Below are positions 25,666-34,208 of a DNA stretch of 64,000 nucleotides, piece after piece. The position numbers were made by a program, and so were the translations under genes. Under the pieces are notes generated by a model that did no database searches, was not told the DNA's origin, and saw only the letters and a list, made by a program, of their open reading frames with translations. The DNA is from Nocardioides soli (GTDB lineage Bacteria; Actinomycetota; Actinomycetes; Propionibacteriales; Nocardioidaceae). Location of the stretch: assembly GCF_014191495.1 (NCBI RefSeq), contig NZ_JACHWR010000001.1:1178001-1242000 (forward strand), read 5' to 3'. The number at the start of each line of letters is the position of its first letter. The first letter of the stretch is position 1.

Positions 25666-27108
25666 TCAGGCGTCCTTCGTCTCCGCGACCTCGCCCCGGC
25701 CGAGCTTGCTGTGCCGATAGCCGTACGCCGCGTAGATCACCACGCCGATCAGGAACCACACCGCGAACCGCACCCACGTCGCCGGCTGCAGCTTGGTGAT
25801 CAGCCACAGCGAGAACGCGATGCCGAGGAGCGGGGTGAACGGCATCGCCGGCGTCCGGAAGGTGCGCACGATGTCGGGCGAGCGGTAGCGCAGCACGATC
25901 ACCGCGGTCGACACGACGACGAACGCGAGCAGGATGCCGATGTTGGTCAGCTCCGCCGCCTCGCCGATCGACACGAAGCCCGCGATGCCCGCCGACACGA
26001 TGCCGACGATCCACACCGGCCGGCTCGGCGAACGGTTCCGGTTGGTCTTCGCGAACCAGGCCGGCAGCAGCCCGTCCCGGCTGATGGCGTACCAGACCCG
26101 GCTCGCGCCGAGGGTGAAGGAGAAGAGCACGGTGATGATCCCGACGATCGCCCCGACCGCGACCACCTTCGAGAAGCCCGCCAGTCCGACCGACTCGAAA
26201 GCCGCGCTGAACGCCGCCGTGTCCGCCAGGTCGGTGTAGTCGACCATGCCCGTCAGCACCGTCGCGGCCAGCAGGTAGAGCACCATCGCGATCGCCAGCG
26301 ACAAGATGATGGCCTTCGGCAGGTTGCGCTCGGCCTCCTTGGACTCCTCGGCGGCGGTGCTCATCGCGTCGTACCCGAACACGGCGAAGAAGACCGTGGC
26401 GGCGCCGGTCGCGGCGCCGCTGAGCCCATGCGGGAAGTACGGCGTGAGGTTGTCGGTGTCGATGTAGAAGACGCCGACCACGATCACCGCCAGCACGATC
26501 AGGATCTTCACCCCGACCAGCCAGGTCTCCACCCGCGCGCTGGTCTTGATGCCGCGGTTGAGCAGCCACGCCACGCCCAGGCACAGCAGCACAGCGAAGA
26601 GGTCGATCCGGTGCCCCGCGCCGGTGCCGGGCGCGCCGAGCATCCACGTCGGCAGGTCCAGCCCGATCGCGTCGGCGAGGAAGTTGATGTACTGCGACAC
26701 CCCGATCGCGACCACCGCCACGATCGCGGTGTACTCGAGCAGCAGGTCCCAGCCGATGAACCAGCCCACGGACTCGCCGAGCACGGCGTAGCCATAGGTG
26801 TACGCCGACCCCGCCTCCGGGATCATCCCGCCGAACTCGGCGTACGACAGCGCGGCACACGCGCTCGCCACGCCGGCGATCAGGAACGACACCGTCACCG
26901 CCGGCCCGGCGTCCTCCTTCGCCACCGGCCCCGCGAGCGCGAAGATCCCGGCCCCGATGATCGCCCCGAGCCCAATCGCGGTGAGCTGCCAGAGCCCGAT
27001 GCTGCGCTCGAGCTCGCTGTCGCCGTGCTCCGCCTGCACCGGCTTGCGCCGGAAGATCCCGGTCTGGGCGGCCACCCGGCGTACGCCCGAATGCTCGTGC
27101 TGGGCCAT
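25666..27108 (-). CDS. APC-family amino acid/polyamine permease
   Basis: A 480-residue transporter with about 12 membrane helices. The first helix carries TAIGLGAIIGAGIFALAG, the APC superfamily signature with the substrate-contacting GAGI loop. EYTAIVAVVAIGVSQYINF and YDAMSTAAEESKEAERNLPKAI are also typical of the cationic amino acid (CAT/YfnA-like) group. It likely takes up amino acids or amines. Its nearness to a spermidine-dehydrogenase-like gene suggests an amine substrate, but it has its own promoter region and runs convergent to lacI, so co-regulation is not shown. Confidence 0.88.
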   Translation of the reverse strand: MAQHEHSGVRRVAAQTGIFRRKPVQAEHGDSELERSIGLWQLTAIGLGAIIGAGIFALAGPVAKEDAGPAVTVSFLIAGVASACAALSYAEFGGMIPEAGSAYTYGYAVLGESVGWFIGWDLLLEYTAIVAVVAIGVSQYINFLADAIGLDLPTWMLGAPGTGAGHRIDLFAVLLCLGVAWLLNRGIKTSARVETWLVGVKILIVLAVIVVGVFYIDTDNLTPYFPHGLSGAATGAATVFFAVFGYDAMSTAAEESKEAERNLPKAIILSLAIAMVLYLLAATVLTGMVDYTDLADTAAFSAAFESVGLAGFSKVVAVGAIVGIITVLFSFTLGASRVWYAISRDGLLPAWFAKTNRNRSPSRPVWIVGIVSAGIAGFVSIGEAAELTNIGILLAFVVVSTAVIVLRYRSPDIVRTFRTPAMPFTPLLGIAFSLWLITKLQPATWVRFAVWFLIGVVIYAAYGYRHSKLGRGEVAETKDA

Positions 27109-27244
27109 GACTCCGGCCTACCACAGCGCCGGCCGTCGCTGAAGGCCACCGACGCCCCGGCTTTCAACGGCTCGGCCGGGACGTCATACGTTGCGAGGAA
27201 CCGCTTCCACGCAGCGCATGACGTCCCGAGAAGCCGAGCGTCGC

Positions 27245-30181
27245 TCAGCTGCAGCCGCTCGTGCTGCCGCAGCCCTCGCAGACGTAGCAGGAGCCGGCGG
27301 GGCGCATCTTGGTGCCGCAGGTGAAGCAGAGCGGGCTGTCGACCGCGGTGCCGGTGATCTGCTCGAGCAGCTCGGCGCTGGTGTGGGCGGTGGACGGGGC
27401 GGGCTTGGCCGCCACCGACTCGGAGATTTCGAGGCTCGCTTCGCCTCGCACCTCAACCGCCGAGGAGTCCTCGGCCTCCGGGTCGTCGGCGCGGAGCTCG
27501 ATGGCCGGAGCGACCAGCTCGGCCGCGGTGTTGCCGTGGTCCTCGAGCGGCTCGTAGGAGCCGGTCTCGAGGTAGCGCTGGCGCTCCTCGGCCGAGTAGA
27601 TGCCCAGGCTCTGACGGGTCTCGAACGGCAGGTAGTCCAGCGCCAGCCGACGGAAGACGTAGTCCATCACCGACTGGGCCATCCGGATGTCGGCGTCGTC
27701 GGTGAGGCCGGCCGGCTCGAAGCGCTGGTTGGTGTACTTCGAGACGAAGGTCTCCAGCGGCACGCCGTACTGCAGGCCGATCGAGATCGCGATCGAGAAC
27801 GCGTCCATGACGCCGGCCAGGGTCGAGCCCTGCTTGCCGAGCTTGAGGAAGATCTCGCCGAGCGAGCCGTCCTCGTGGGCACCCGAGGTCATGTAGCCCT
27901 CCGCGCCACCCACCGTGAAGGAGGTGGTGCGCGAGACCCGGGACTTCGGGAGCCGCTTGCGGACCGGGGCGTAGACGACCTTCTCGACGACCTTCGGCTC
28001 CACCTCGGACTCGACCTTGGCCGCGGCGTCGGCGGCGTCCTTCTTGGCCTTGCCTCCGCCGTCGGCGAGCGGCTGGCCCACCTTGCAGTTGTCGCGGTAG
28101 ATCGCGGTGGCCTTGAGGCCCAGCTTCCACGACTGGAGGTAGACCTCCTCGATCTCCTCGACGGTCGCCGTCTCCGGCAGGTTGACCGTCTTCGAGATCG
28201 CGCCGGAGAGGAACGGCTGCGCCGCCGCCATCATCCGCACGTGGCCCATCGGCTTGAGCGCGCGGGCCCCCATGGCGGTGTCGAAGACCTCGTAGTGCTC
28301 GGTCCGCAGGCCCGGCGCGTCGATGACGTGGCCGTGCTCGGCGATGTAGGCGACGATCGCCTCGACCTGCTCGTCGACGTACCCGAGCTTCTTCAGCGCA
28401 CGCGGGATGGTCTGGTTGACGATCTGCATCGAGCCGCCGCCGACGAGCTTCTTGAACTTCACCAGCGAGAAGTCGGGCTCGATGCCGGTGGTGTCGCAGT
28501 CCATCATGAAGCCGATGGTCCCGGTGGGCGCGAGCACCGAGGCCTGCGCGTTGCGGAAGCCGTTGGTCTCGCCGAGCGCGATCACGTCGGCCCACGCCTG
28601 GGTGGCGAGCTTGTGCACCTGGCTGTCCGCGATGTGCAGCGTGCGGACGGTGTCGTTGGCCGCCTGGTGCTTGCGCATCACCCGCTTGTGCGCCTCCGCG
28701 TTGCGGGCGTAGCCGACGTACGGACCGACGATGCCGGCCAGCTCCGCCGAGCGCTTGTACGACGCGCCGGTCATCAGCGAGGTGATCGTCGCCGCCATCG
28801 AGCGGCCACCCTCGGAGTCGTAGCCGAGGCCCATCGCCATCAGCAGCGCACCGAGGTTGGCGTAGCCGATGCCGAGCTGGCGGTAGTCGCGGGTCGTCTG
28901 GCCGATCGCCTCGGTCGGGAAGTCGGCGAAGCAGATCGAGATGTCCATCGCGGTGATGATCAGCTCGACTGCCTGCGCGAACAGCGCGGCGTCGAAGGTG
29001 TCGTCGTCCTTGAGGAACTTCAGCAGGTTCAGCGAGGCCAGGTTGCACGAGGAGTTGTCGAGCGACATGTACTCCGAGCACGGGTTGGACGCGGTGATCC
29101 GGCCGGTCTCGGGGTTGGTGTGCCAGTCGTTGATCGTGTCGTCGTACTGCAGGCCCGGGTCGGCGCACTCCCACGCCGCCTCGCTGATCTTGCGGAACAG
29201 ATCGCGGGCGTCGACCCGCTCGATGACCTCGCCGGTCTTGCGGGCCCGGAGGCCGAAGTCGGTGCCGTCCTCGACCGCGCGCATGAACTCGTCGGAGACG
29301 CGGACGGAGTTGTTGGCGTTCTGGTACTGCACCGAGGTGATGTCGACGCCGCCGAGGTCCATGTCGAACCCGGCGTCGCGCAGCGCGCGGATCTTGTCCT
29401 CCTCGCGCGCCTTGGTCGCCACGAACTCCTCGATGTCGGGGTGGTCGACGTCGAGCACGACCATCTTCGCCGCACGGCGGGTGGCGCCGCCGGACTTGAT
29501 GGTGCCGGCCGAGGCGTCGGCGCCGCGCATGAAGGAGACCGGGCCGCTCGCCGTGCCACCGGACGAGAGGAGCTCCTTGGAGGAGCGGATGCGGGAGAGG
29601 TTCAGGCCGGCGCCGGAGCCGCCCTTGAAGATGAAGCCCTCCTCCTTGTACCAGTTCAGGATCGAGTCCATCGAGTCGTCGACGGAGAGGATGAAGCAGG
29701 CCGAGACCTGCTGCGGCGACGGGGTGCCGACGTTGAACCAGACCGGGGAGTTGAACGAGAAGTACTGGTGCACGAGCAGCCAGGTGAGCTCGCGCTCGAA
29801 GACCTCGGCGTCGGCAGCGGTGGCGAAGTAGCCGTGGTCGACGCCGGCCTTGGCGTAGGTCTTCACCACGCGGTCGACGATGTGCTTGAGGCTCCACTCG
29901 CGGGCGTCGGTGCCGACCGCGCCGCGGAAGTACTTCGTGGTGACGATGGTCGAGGCGTTGACCGACCAGAAGTCGGGGAACTCGACGCCGCGCTGCTCGA
30001 AGACCGTCTCACCGGTCTTCCAGTTGGTCTGGACGACGTCGCGGCGCTCCCAGGTGATCTCGTCGTAGGGGTGCACGCCCTCGGTGCTGAAGACCCGCTG
30101 GATCTTCAGGCCCGCGCCCTTCCTGGCCTTGCCCTTGCCCGGCGCCTGTCCCTGGGCTCCGCCGCTCACCGTCTCGGTCAT
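27245..30181 (-). CDS. nrdJ: Vitamin B12-dependent (class II) ribonucleotide reductase
   Basis: A 978-residue class II ribonucleotide reductase that makes deoxyribonucleotides using adenosylcobalamin. Visible features: SFNSPVWFNVG in the N-terminal part, ASNPCSEYMSLDNSSCNLASL with the active-site Cys, and APTGTIGFMMDCDTTGIEP. The C-terminus is a Cys-rich zinc-ribbon or swivel region, CFTCGTKMRPAGSCYVCEGC. The ATG at 30181 follows natural protein start MTETVSG; longer frames are non-coding. The linker at about residues 908-919 (VEVRGEASLEIS) is encoded by DNA almost identical to a dispersed hairpin repeat (27427-27458). nrdR lies upstream on the same strand, 166 bases away, and tandem NrdR boxes precede nrdR. 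Confidence 0.97.
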   Translation of the reverse strand: MTETVSGGAQGQAPGKGKARKGAGLKIQRVFSTEGVHPYDEITWERRDVVQTNWKTGETVFEQRGVEFPDFWSVNASTIVTTKYFRGAVGTDAREWSLKHIVDRVVKTYAKAGVDHGYFATAADAEVFERELTWLLVHQYFSFNSPVWFNVGTPSPQQVSACFILSVDDSMDSILNWYKEEGFIFKGGSGAGLNLSRIRSSKELLSSGGTASGPVSFMRGADASAGTIKSGGATRRAAKMVVLDVDHPDIEEFVATKAREEDKIRALRDAGFDMDLGGVDITSVQYQNANNSVRVSDEFMRAVEDGTDFGLRARKTGEVIERVDARDLFRKISEAAWECADPGLQYDDTINDWHTNPETGRITASNPCSEYMSLDNSSCNLASLNLLKFLKDDDTFDAALFAQAVELIITAMDISICFADFPTEAIGQTTRDYRQLGIGYANLGALLMAMGLGYDSEGGRSMAATITSLMTGASYKRSAELAGIVGPYVGYARNAEAHKRVMRKHQAANDTVRTLHIADSQVHKLATQAWADVIALGETNGFRNAQASVLAPTGTIGFMMDCDTTGIEPDFSLVKFKKLVGGGSMQIVNQTIPRALKKLGYVDEQVEAIVAYIAEHGHVIDAPGLRTEHYEVFDTAMGARALKPMGHVRMMAAAQPFLSGAISKTVNLPETATVEEIEEVYLQSWKLGLKATAIYRDNCKVGQPLADGGGKAKKDAADAAAKVESEVEPKVVEKVVYAPVRKRLPKSRVSRTTSFTVGGAEGYMTSGAHEDGSLGEIFLKLGKQGSTLAGVMDAFSIAISIGLQYGVPLETFVSKYTNQRFEPAGLTDDADIRMAQSVMDYVFRRLALDYLPFETRQSLGIYSAEERQRYLETGSYEPLEDHGNTAAELVAPAIELRADDPEAEDSSAVEVRGEASLEISESVAAKPAPSTAHTSAELLEQITGTAVDSPLCFTCGTKMRPAGSCYVCEGCGSTSGCS
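27427..27458. repeat. Family B-like hairpin repeat inside the nrdJ coding sequence
   Basis: The 32 bases begin TTTCGAGGCTCGCTTCG and end CGCACCTCAACC, the same ends as the intergenic elements at 44538-44583 and 52739-52784. Internal arms GAGGCTCGC and its imperfect complement can pair. It is in frame (no stop) and lies in the variable linker between the catalytic part and the C-terminal Cys-rich tail of NrdJ. Confidence 0.7.
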
Positions 30182-30300
30182 CCCTCTGCGTCCCGTCTCT
30201 CGAGGTTGATGTGCTGGTTCGATACTTGCTGGTGCCACCGACAGTGCGGCGGCTGCGTCTGTTGACGTCTGTTGAGGTCGCTCGACAAGCGAGGTGGTGG

Positions 30301-30338
30301 GCCCGGCGTACGCAGCTTCCCCACTACGCACGCCGGGC
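30301..30338 (-). terminator. Hairpin between nrdR and nrdJ
   Basis: GCCCGGCGT (30301-30309) pairs with ACGCCGGGC (30330-30338), with a few more pairs after a mismatch and an AT-richer loop. It lies 9 bases after the nrdR stop and 120 bases before the nrdJ start, so it could act as a partial terminator that sets the nrdR:nrdJ ratio. Confidence 0.5.
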
Positions 30339-30347
30339 CGTCTGTGG

Positions 30348-30842
30348 TCAGCCCGTGGGGACGGGCTGAGGCGCGGGCTCCGCGAGCACGCGCTCGAGGC
30401 GCTCCGCGCGCAGGGCCGCGATCTCCTTCTCGAAGTCGTCGGCCGACTCGAAGGCGCGGTAGACGCTCGCGAAGCGCAGGTAGGCGACCTCGTCGAGCGC
30501 GCGCAGCGGCCCGAGGATGGCCATGCCGACCTCGTGGGCCTCGATCTCGGCGGCGCCGGAGAGCCGCAGCGCGTCCTCGACCACCTGACCGAGGCAGGCC
30601 AGCTGGTCCTCGGACACCGGGCGGCCCTTGCAGGCCTTGCGCACGCCGGCGACCGCCTTCTCGCGGTTGAACGGCTCGCTGGCCCCCGAGCGCTTGAGCA
30701 CGGTCAGCTGCATCAGCTCGACGGTCGTGAACCGGCGCTCACAGGCCGAGCAGGCCCGCCGGCGGCGGATCGAGCCGCCGTCGTCGGCGACCCGGGAGTC
30801 GAGGACCCGGGTGTCGGTGTTGCGGCAGTACGGACAGTGCAT
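30348..30842 (-). CDS. nrdR: Transcriptional repressor NrdR
   Basis: A 164-residue NrdR repressor. It begins [17 protein letters not shown] with the zinc ribbon Cys3, Cys6 and Cys31, Cys34 (CSAC), followed by RRFTT. The ATP-cone domain spans about 46-136, with [22 protein letters not shown] and the family motif [13 protein letters not shown]. NrdR binds ATP/dATP and represses ribonucleotide reductase genes when nucleotides are plentiful. Here it is transcribed before nrdJ, downstream of NrdR boxes, hence likely autoregulated. The length matches the family (about 150-170). Confidence 0.97.
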   Translation of the reverse strand: MHCPYCRNTDTRVLDSRVADDGGSIRRRRACSACERRFTTVELMQLTVLKRSGASEPFNREKAVAGVRKACKGRPVSEDQLACLGQVVEDALRLSGAAEIEAHEVGMAILGPLRALDEVAYLRFASVYRAFESADDFEKEIAALRAERLERVLAEPAPQPVPTG

Positions 30843-30993
30843 CGGGCCCCTCCTCCCTTCGGTCTCGCCCAGCCTCCGCACGCTGCCGCCCCCTCCGCGC
30901 GGTGTCCCGGCGGGGTGGGTGTGGCTGTGGAGAGCTGGGGCTTTCCCTGTGTACAACAAGCAGTTCGCTGTGAGTCATCCACCGTCCCCTGTG

Positions 30994-31041
30994 GAACTAG
31001 ATGTGGATAACTACATCGTTGTAAGTACTAGATGTAGTGGT
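30994..31041. promoter_or_regulatory. Tandem NrdR boxes upstream of nrdR-nrdJ
   Basis: ACTAGATGTGG (30996-31006) and ACTAGATGTAGTGG (31027-31040) are two copies of an ACTAnATnTAGT-type site starting 31 bp apart, that is three helical turns, the known geometry of paired NrdR boxes. Between them lies a similar ACTACATCGTTGTA (31010-31023). On the minus strand TTACAA and TAGTTAT in this stretch could serve as promoter elements. Confidence 0.8.
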
Positions 31042-31253
31042 AACCGTACGCCCCGGCGAAGGGCGATGCAAGGGCAGGTCGAGGTGGTTCTGACCGGTCC
31101 GTCCCGCCACCCGCAAAGCCGCAGGTCAGGGCCGCAGCGGCCGGGCGACACGGGCTCCGGAACCGGCGCGTCGCCCCCCGATGGGGGCCGGCGACCGGGC
31201 GGATGCCCGGGAAGCCTCCCCCGACCGCTGGGTCGATCGGCCACAATGGCCGG

Positions 31254-31610
31254 GTGCGGGGTGCGACGGGTGGGAAGCGAGCCGGGTCGCGCCGTGGACC
31301 CCGGCGCAGGCGGACCTTCCAGCCGGCCCTGCTGCTGCTTGCGCTCGGCATCACGGCCTGCGTCGTGGCCTGGGGGTACCTCGTGTACGCCGCGATCGAC
31401 TTCGGCGCCACCGCCCGGGGTGGCGACGACCGGGCCTGGTGGTTCCTGGCCGTCGCCTCGGTCGGCGCCGTCGCCTGCCTGTTCTTCGGGATGATGCTGC
31501 TCGCCCGACTGACCCGGCGGCTCGGGATCACCGAGCCACCCGCGCCCCGCGGCACGGCGGACGCCGAGGAGGCGCCGCGACCGATCGGCGGGCGACGGGC
31601 CGCGCGCTAG
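31254..31610 (+). CDS. Small two-helix membrane protein
   Basis: A 118-residue protein. A basic N-terminus (GKRAGSRRGPRRRRTF) precedes two membrane helices at about 24-47 and 62-85 (LLLLALGITACVVAWGYLVYA; WWFLAVASVGAVACLFFGMML), and a Pro/Arg-rich tail ends it. No known family is recognised; the layout fits small actinobacterial membrane proteins. The GTG at 31254 lies about six bases after CACAATGG, a possible -10 element, so the transcript may be leaderless. An ATG at 31203 would add a less natural N-terminus. It is divergent from nrdR and convergent with the LysM gene. Confidence 0.65.
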   Translation: MRGATGGKRAGSRRGPRRRRTFQPALLLLALGITACVVAWGYLVYAAIDFGATARGGDDRAWWFLAVASVGAVACLFFGMMLLARLTRRLGITEPPAPRGTADAEEAPRPIGGRRAAR

Positions 31611-31680
31611 TGACGGGGCACGCTAGGACGGGGCACGCTGGCCGGGTCCGGCAGCTCCGCCACCGGGCCCGAAATACCTC

Positions 31681-31710
31681 GAGGGGCGGAGCCGAACGGC
31701 CCCGCCCCTC
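31681..31710. terminator. Bidirectional hairpin terminator
   Basis: GAGGGGCGG (31681-31689) and CCGCCCCTC (31702-31710) pair perfectly with a 12-base loop. It lies between the ends of two convergent genes (stops at 31610 and 31801). Confidence 0.7.
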
Positions 31711-31800
31711 GTCTTCCCCGGTCTCGCCGGCCGGGGTCGAGGCGGCCGGCGAAGTCTTGGGTGGCCCCGGTGGCGAACGTCAGCGCACCGGGGACGGATG

Positions 31801-32184
31801 TCAGCCGACCGGGACCAGCAGCCGCTGACCGGCGACGAGCATCCCGGAGTCGAGCGCGTTGAGCTTCTCGATCCGGTCGATCATCGAGCGGACGTCACCG
31901 TCACCGGCGGCCACGGATGCGATCTCCCAGAGGGTGTCGCCCGGGCCGACCTGCACGACCGCGGTGGGCTCCGGCGCGCCGGAGTCGCGGGTGGCGACCG
32001 ACCCGCCCGCGACGACCACCCCGAGGGCGAGCACGGCGAACAGCGCGAGCACCACGACCACCACCCGGCCGCGCCGGGTCAGCCGGACCCCGCCGTCCGT
32101 GTGGCCGGAGCGACCGCGGAGCGCCCGCTCCACGGTGGGGTCGAACGTCCGGTCGAACGTCTGGTCGATCGTCATGGTGCTCAT
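31801..32184 (-). CDS. LysM membrane protein, SOS division-inhibitor-like (Rv2719c/YneA position)
   Basis: A 127-residue protein with a cytoplasmic N-terminus, one membrane helix at about 41-60, and a LysM domain from about 76 to the end (VQVGPGDTLWEIAS; LNALDSGMLVAGQRLLVPVG) that would bind peptidoglycan outside the cell. It is divergent from lexA with three SOS boxes between them and is followed by nrdR. This is the same place as Rv2719c (ChiZ) of M. tuberculosis, DivS of Corynebacterium and YneA of Bacillus, SOS-induced proteins that slow division. The role is inferred from domain and position. Confidence 0.85.
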   Translation of the reverse strand: MSTMTIDQTFDRTFDPTVERALRGRSGHTDGGVRLTRRGRVVVVVLALFAVLALGVVVAGGSVATRDSGAPEPTAVVQVGPGDTLWEIASVAAGDGDVRSMIDRIEKLNALDSGMLVAGQRLLVPVG

Positions 32185-32314
32185 CTGGTGACCTCCTGGG
32201 GAAGTGGCCCCGCTCCGGGGCCGTCGGTCCGTGTTCGTCGAGAGCAGTTCTAGTGGCGGCCACCGACAGTCCCGGAGGAGCCGATCCGGACACCCACTCG
32301 ATCAGCCGTTCGAT

Positions 32315-32429
32315 CGAACACGTGTACGACGTTAGATCATCTGTTCGAACGACACAAGGGCCCAGGCGAACATTTGTTCGACGCTCGTACGGGGTGGCGG
32401 ACTCGACACGCCGTTCGAACAACTGTTTG
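32315..32429. promoter_or_regulatory. Three SOS (LexA) boxes in the lexA-LysM intergenic region
   Basis: CGAACATTTGTTCG (32367-32380) is a perfect actinobacterial LexA site. CGAACAACTGTTTG (32416-32429) and CGAACACGTGTACG (32315-32328) each differ at one or two positions. They lie in the 277-base divergent region, the last one 32 bases before the lexA start, so LexA should repress both itself and the LysM gene. A related GTTCGAAC also occurs at 32343. Confidence 0.9.
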
Positions 32430-32461
32430 AAGACGGCGGCCGAACGGGCTAACGTCGACCC

Positions 32462-33178
32462 ATGGCCAAGAAGATGACGGTGCGAGAGCTGCCCGACGGC
32501 CCCGCGGACGCGACCGGGCTCACCCCGCGACAGCAGCGCGTGCTCGCGACGATCAAGGACTCGATCGAGAAGCGGGGCTACCCGCCCAGCATGCGCGAGA
32601 TCGGCGAGGCGGTCGGGCTGACCAGCTCCTCCAGCGTGGCCCACCAGCTGAAGACGCTCGAGGAGAAGGGCTTCCTCAAGCGCGACCCCAACCGGCCCCG
32701 CGCCCTAGAGGTCTTCCTGCCCGAGGTGATGGCGGCCCGCCGCTCCCTCGGCGCCGCCGAGGAGTCGTCCTACGACGAGACCGGCCTCGGCGACAGCGTG
32801 CCCGCCGCGTCCTACGTGCCGCTGGTCGGTCGGATCGCCGCCGGCGGACCGATCCTGGCCGAGGAGCGCTACGAGGAGGTCTTCCCGCTGCCCAAGCAGC
32901 TGGTCGGCGACGGCGAGCTCTTCCTGCTCGAGGTCTCCGGCGACTCGATGGTCGAGGCCGCCATCTGCCACGGCGACTACGTCGTCATCCGCAAGGAGCA
33001 GACGGCCGAGAACGGCGAGATCGTGGCCGCGCTCATCGACGGGGAGGCCACGGTCAAGACGCTGCAGCGCAAGGACGGAAAGGTGTGGCTGCTGCCGCAC
33101 AATCCCAACTACGATCCCATCGACGGCACGAACGCCACCATCCTCGGCAAGGTGACCGCCGTGCTGCGACGGGTCTGA
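32462..33178 (+). CDS. lexA: SOS repressor LexA
   Basis: A 238-residue LexA. The N-terminal winged helix-turn-helix runs from [12 protein letters not shown] to about residue 85 ([20 protein letters not shown]). The C-terminal S24 peptidase-like domain has the self-cleavage site Ala127-Gly128 (GRIAAGGP), catalytic Ser162 (SGDSMVEA) and Lys199 (GEATVKTL). LexA represses DNA-repair genes and cleaves itself when RecA is activated by DNA damage. The ATG at 32462 is correct because the SOS boxes end 32 bases upstream. A DinG-type helicase and division-inhibitor-like gene in the neighbourhood fit the SOS theme. Confidence 0.98.
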   Translation: MAKKMTVRELPDGPADATGLTPRQQRVLATIKDSIEKRGYPPSMREIGEAVGLTSSSSVAHQLKTLEEKGFLKRDPNRPRALEVFLPEVMAARRSLGAAEESSYDETGLGDSVPAASYVPLVGRIAAGGPILAEERYEEVFPLPKQLVGDGELFLLEVSGDSMVEAAICHGDYVVIRKEQTAENGEIVAALIDGEATVKTLQRKDGKVWLLPHNPNYDPIDGTNATILGKVTAVLRRV

Positions 33179-33265
33179 TCGACGCGATGTACTCCCCCTC
33201 GGGGAATTGCCCGACCAGACCTCGGGGTTGACTCGGGGAGGATCCCCGATGGCACGGGAGGGCTG

Positions 33266-34144
33266 ATGGACGACGGTGGTGCTGTGACGACAGCACCTGT
33301 GATCGCGCCCAGGCGGCCCCTCCCCCGCTGGGCCCGAGGCCTGCTCGAGCTGCTGTTGATCCTCGGGCTCTGGGTGCTCTACAGCCTGGCCCGACTGCTC
33401 GCCGACACGTCCATGCAGCCGGCGCTCGACCGGGCCAACGACCTGCTGCACATCGAGAAGCTGATCGGCATCCACTGGGAGACGCCGCTCAACCAGCTCT
33501 TCACCGACCACCGGGTGCTCGGCCTGGCCGGCAGCTACTGGTACGCCACACTCCACTACGTCGTGACCGCCGCGGTCCTGGTCTGGCTCTGGCGCCTCGG
33601 CGCCGACCGCTACGGCCCGGCCCGCCGCGCCCTGGTCATCGCCACCCTGCTCGGCCTGCTCGCCTACCTGTTCATGCCGACCGCCCCGCCCCGCTTCATC
33701 AGCGGGTACGTCGACGTGCTCAGCCTGCACGCGGCCGACGGCTGGTGGGGCGCCGACGCCTCCGCGCCCCGCGGGGTCGGCGGGCTGACCAACGAGCTGG
33801 CGGCGTTCCCCTCCCTGCATGCGGGGTGGTCGCTCTGGGTGGCGCTCGCCCTGCAGGTGTACGCGACCCGCAAGTGGGTCCGCGTGCTCGGCTGGATCTA
33901 CGCGATCGGCACCGCGGTCGTCATCGTCGGCACCGGCAACCACTGGGTGATCGACGCGATGGTGGGCTGGCTGGTCGTCCTGGTCGGCTGGGTGGCCGCG
34001 CAGGCGATCGGGAAGGTCCCGCTGCGCTGGCCCCGGCGCCGGCGGGCCGCGGTCGCCCCCGACCGTCCACCCTCCGAGCCGGATCCGCTCGATCGACTGG
34101 CGGACGAGCGGCCGTCGTGCGAGGACACCTCGGTCCTGGACTGA
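33266..34144 (+). CDS. PAP2-type membrane protein, inositolphosphotransferase-like
   Basis: A 292-residue membrane protein with about six helices. The two family motifs are FPSLHAGWSLW (about 180-190) and GTGNHWVIDAMVGW (about 223-236), giving the conserved His pair and Asp of the PAP2 superfamily in the Aur1/Ipt1-like form. Such enzymes transfer or remove phosphate groups of lipids. Here a head-group exchange on phosphatidylinositol-type lipids is possible, but the substrate is unproven. The start used is an ATG at 33266; a GTG at 33284 is also in frame. Confidence 0.8.
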   Translation: MDDGGAVTTAPVIAPRRPLPRWARGLLELLLILGLWVLYSLARLLADTSMQPALDRANDLLHIEKLIGIHWETPLNQLFTDHRVLGLAGSYWYATLHYVVTAAVLVWLWRLGADRYGPARRALVIATLLGLLAYLFMPTAPPRFISGYVDVLSLHAADGWWGADASAPRGVGGLTNELAAFPSLHAGWSLWVALALQVYATRKWVRVLGWIYAIGTAVVIVGTGNHWVIDAMVGWLVVLVGWVAAQAIGKVPLRWPRRRRAAVAPDRPPSEPDPLDRLADERPSCEDTSVLD

Positions 34145-34208
34145 CGCCGCCCACCTCGTCCGGGGTGGCGGTTGGGCGATTCTTGGTGCCGTCGGGGACA
34201 GTAGGGCA

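Noticed and set aside
30182..31100. Cobalamin riboswitch upstream of nrdR-nrdJ
   Set aside because: No B12-box-like GCCACTG core or long conserved leader is visible; NrdR boxes explain the control region.
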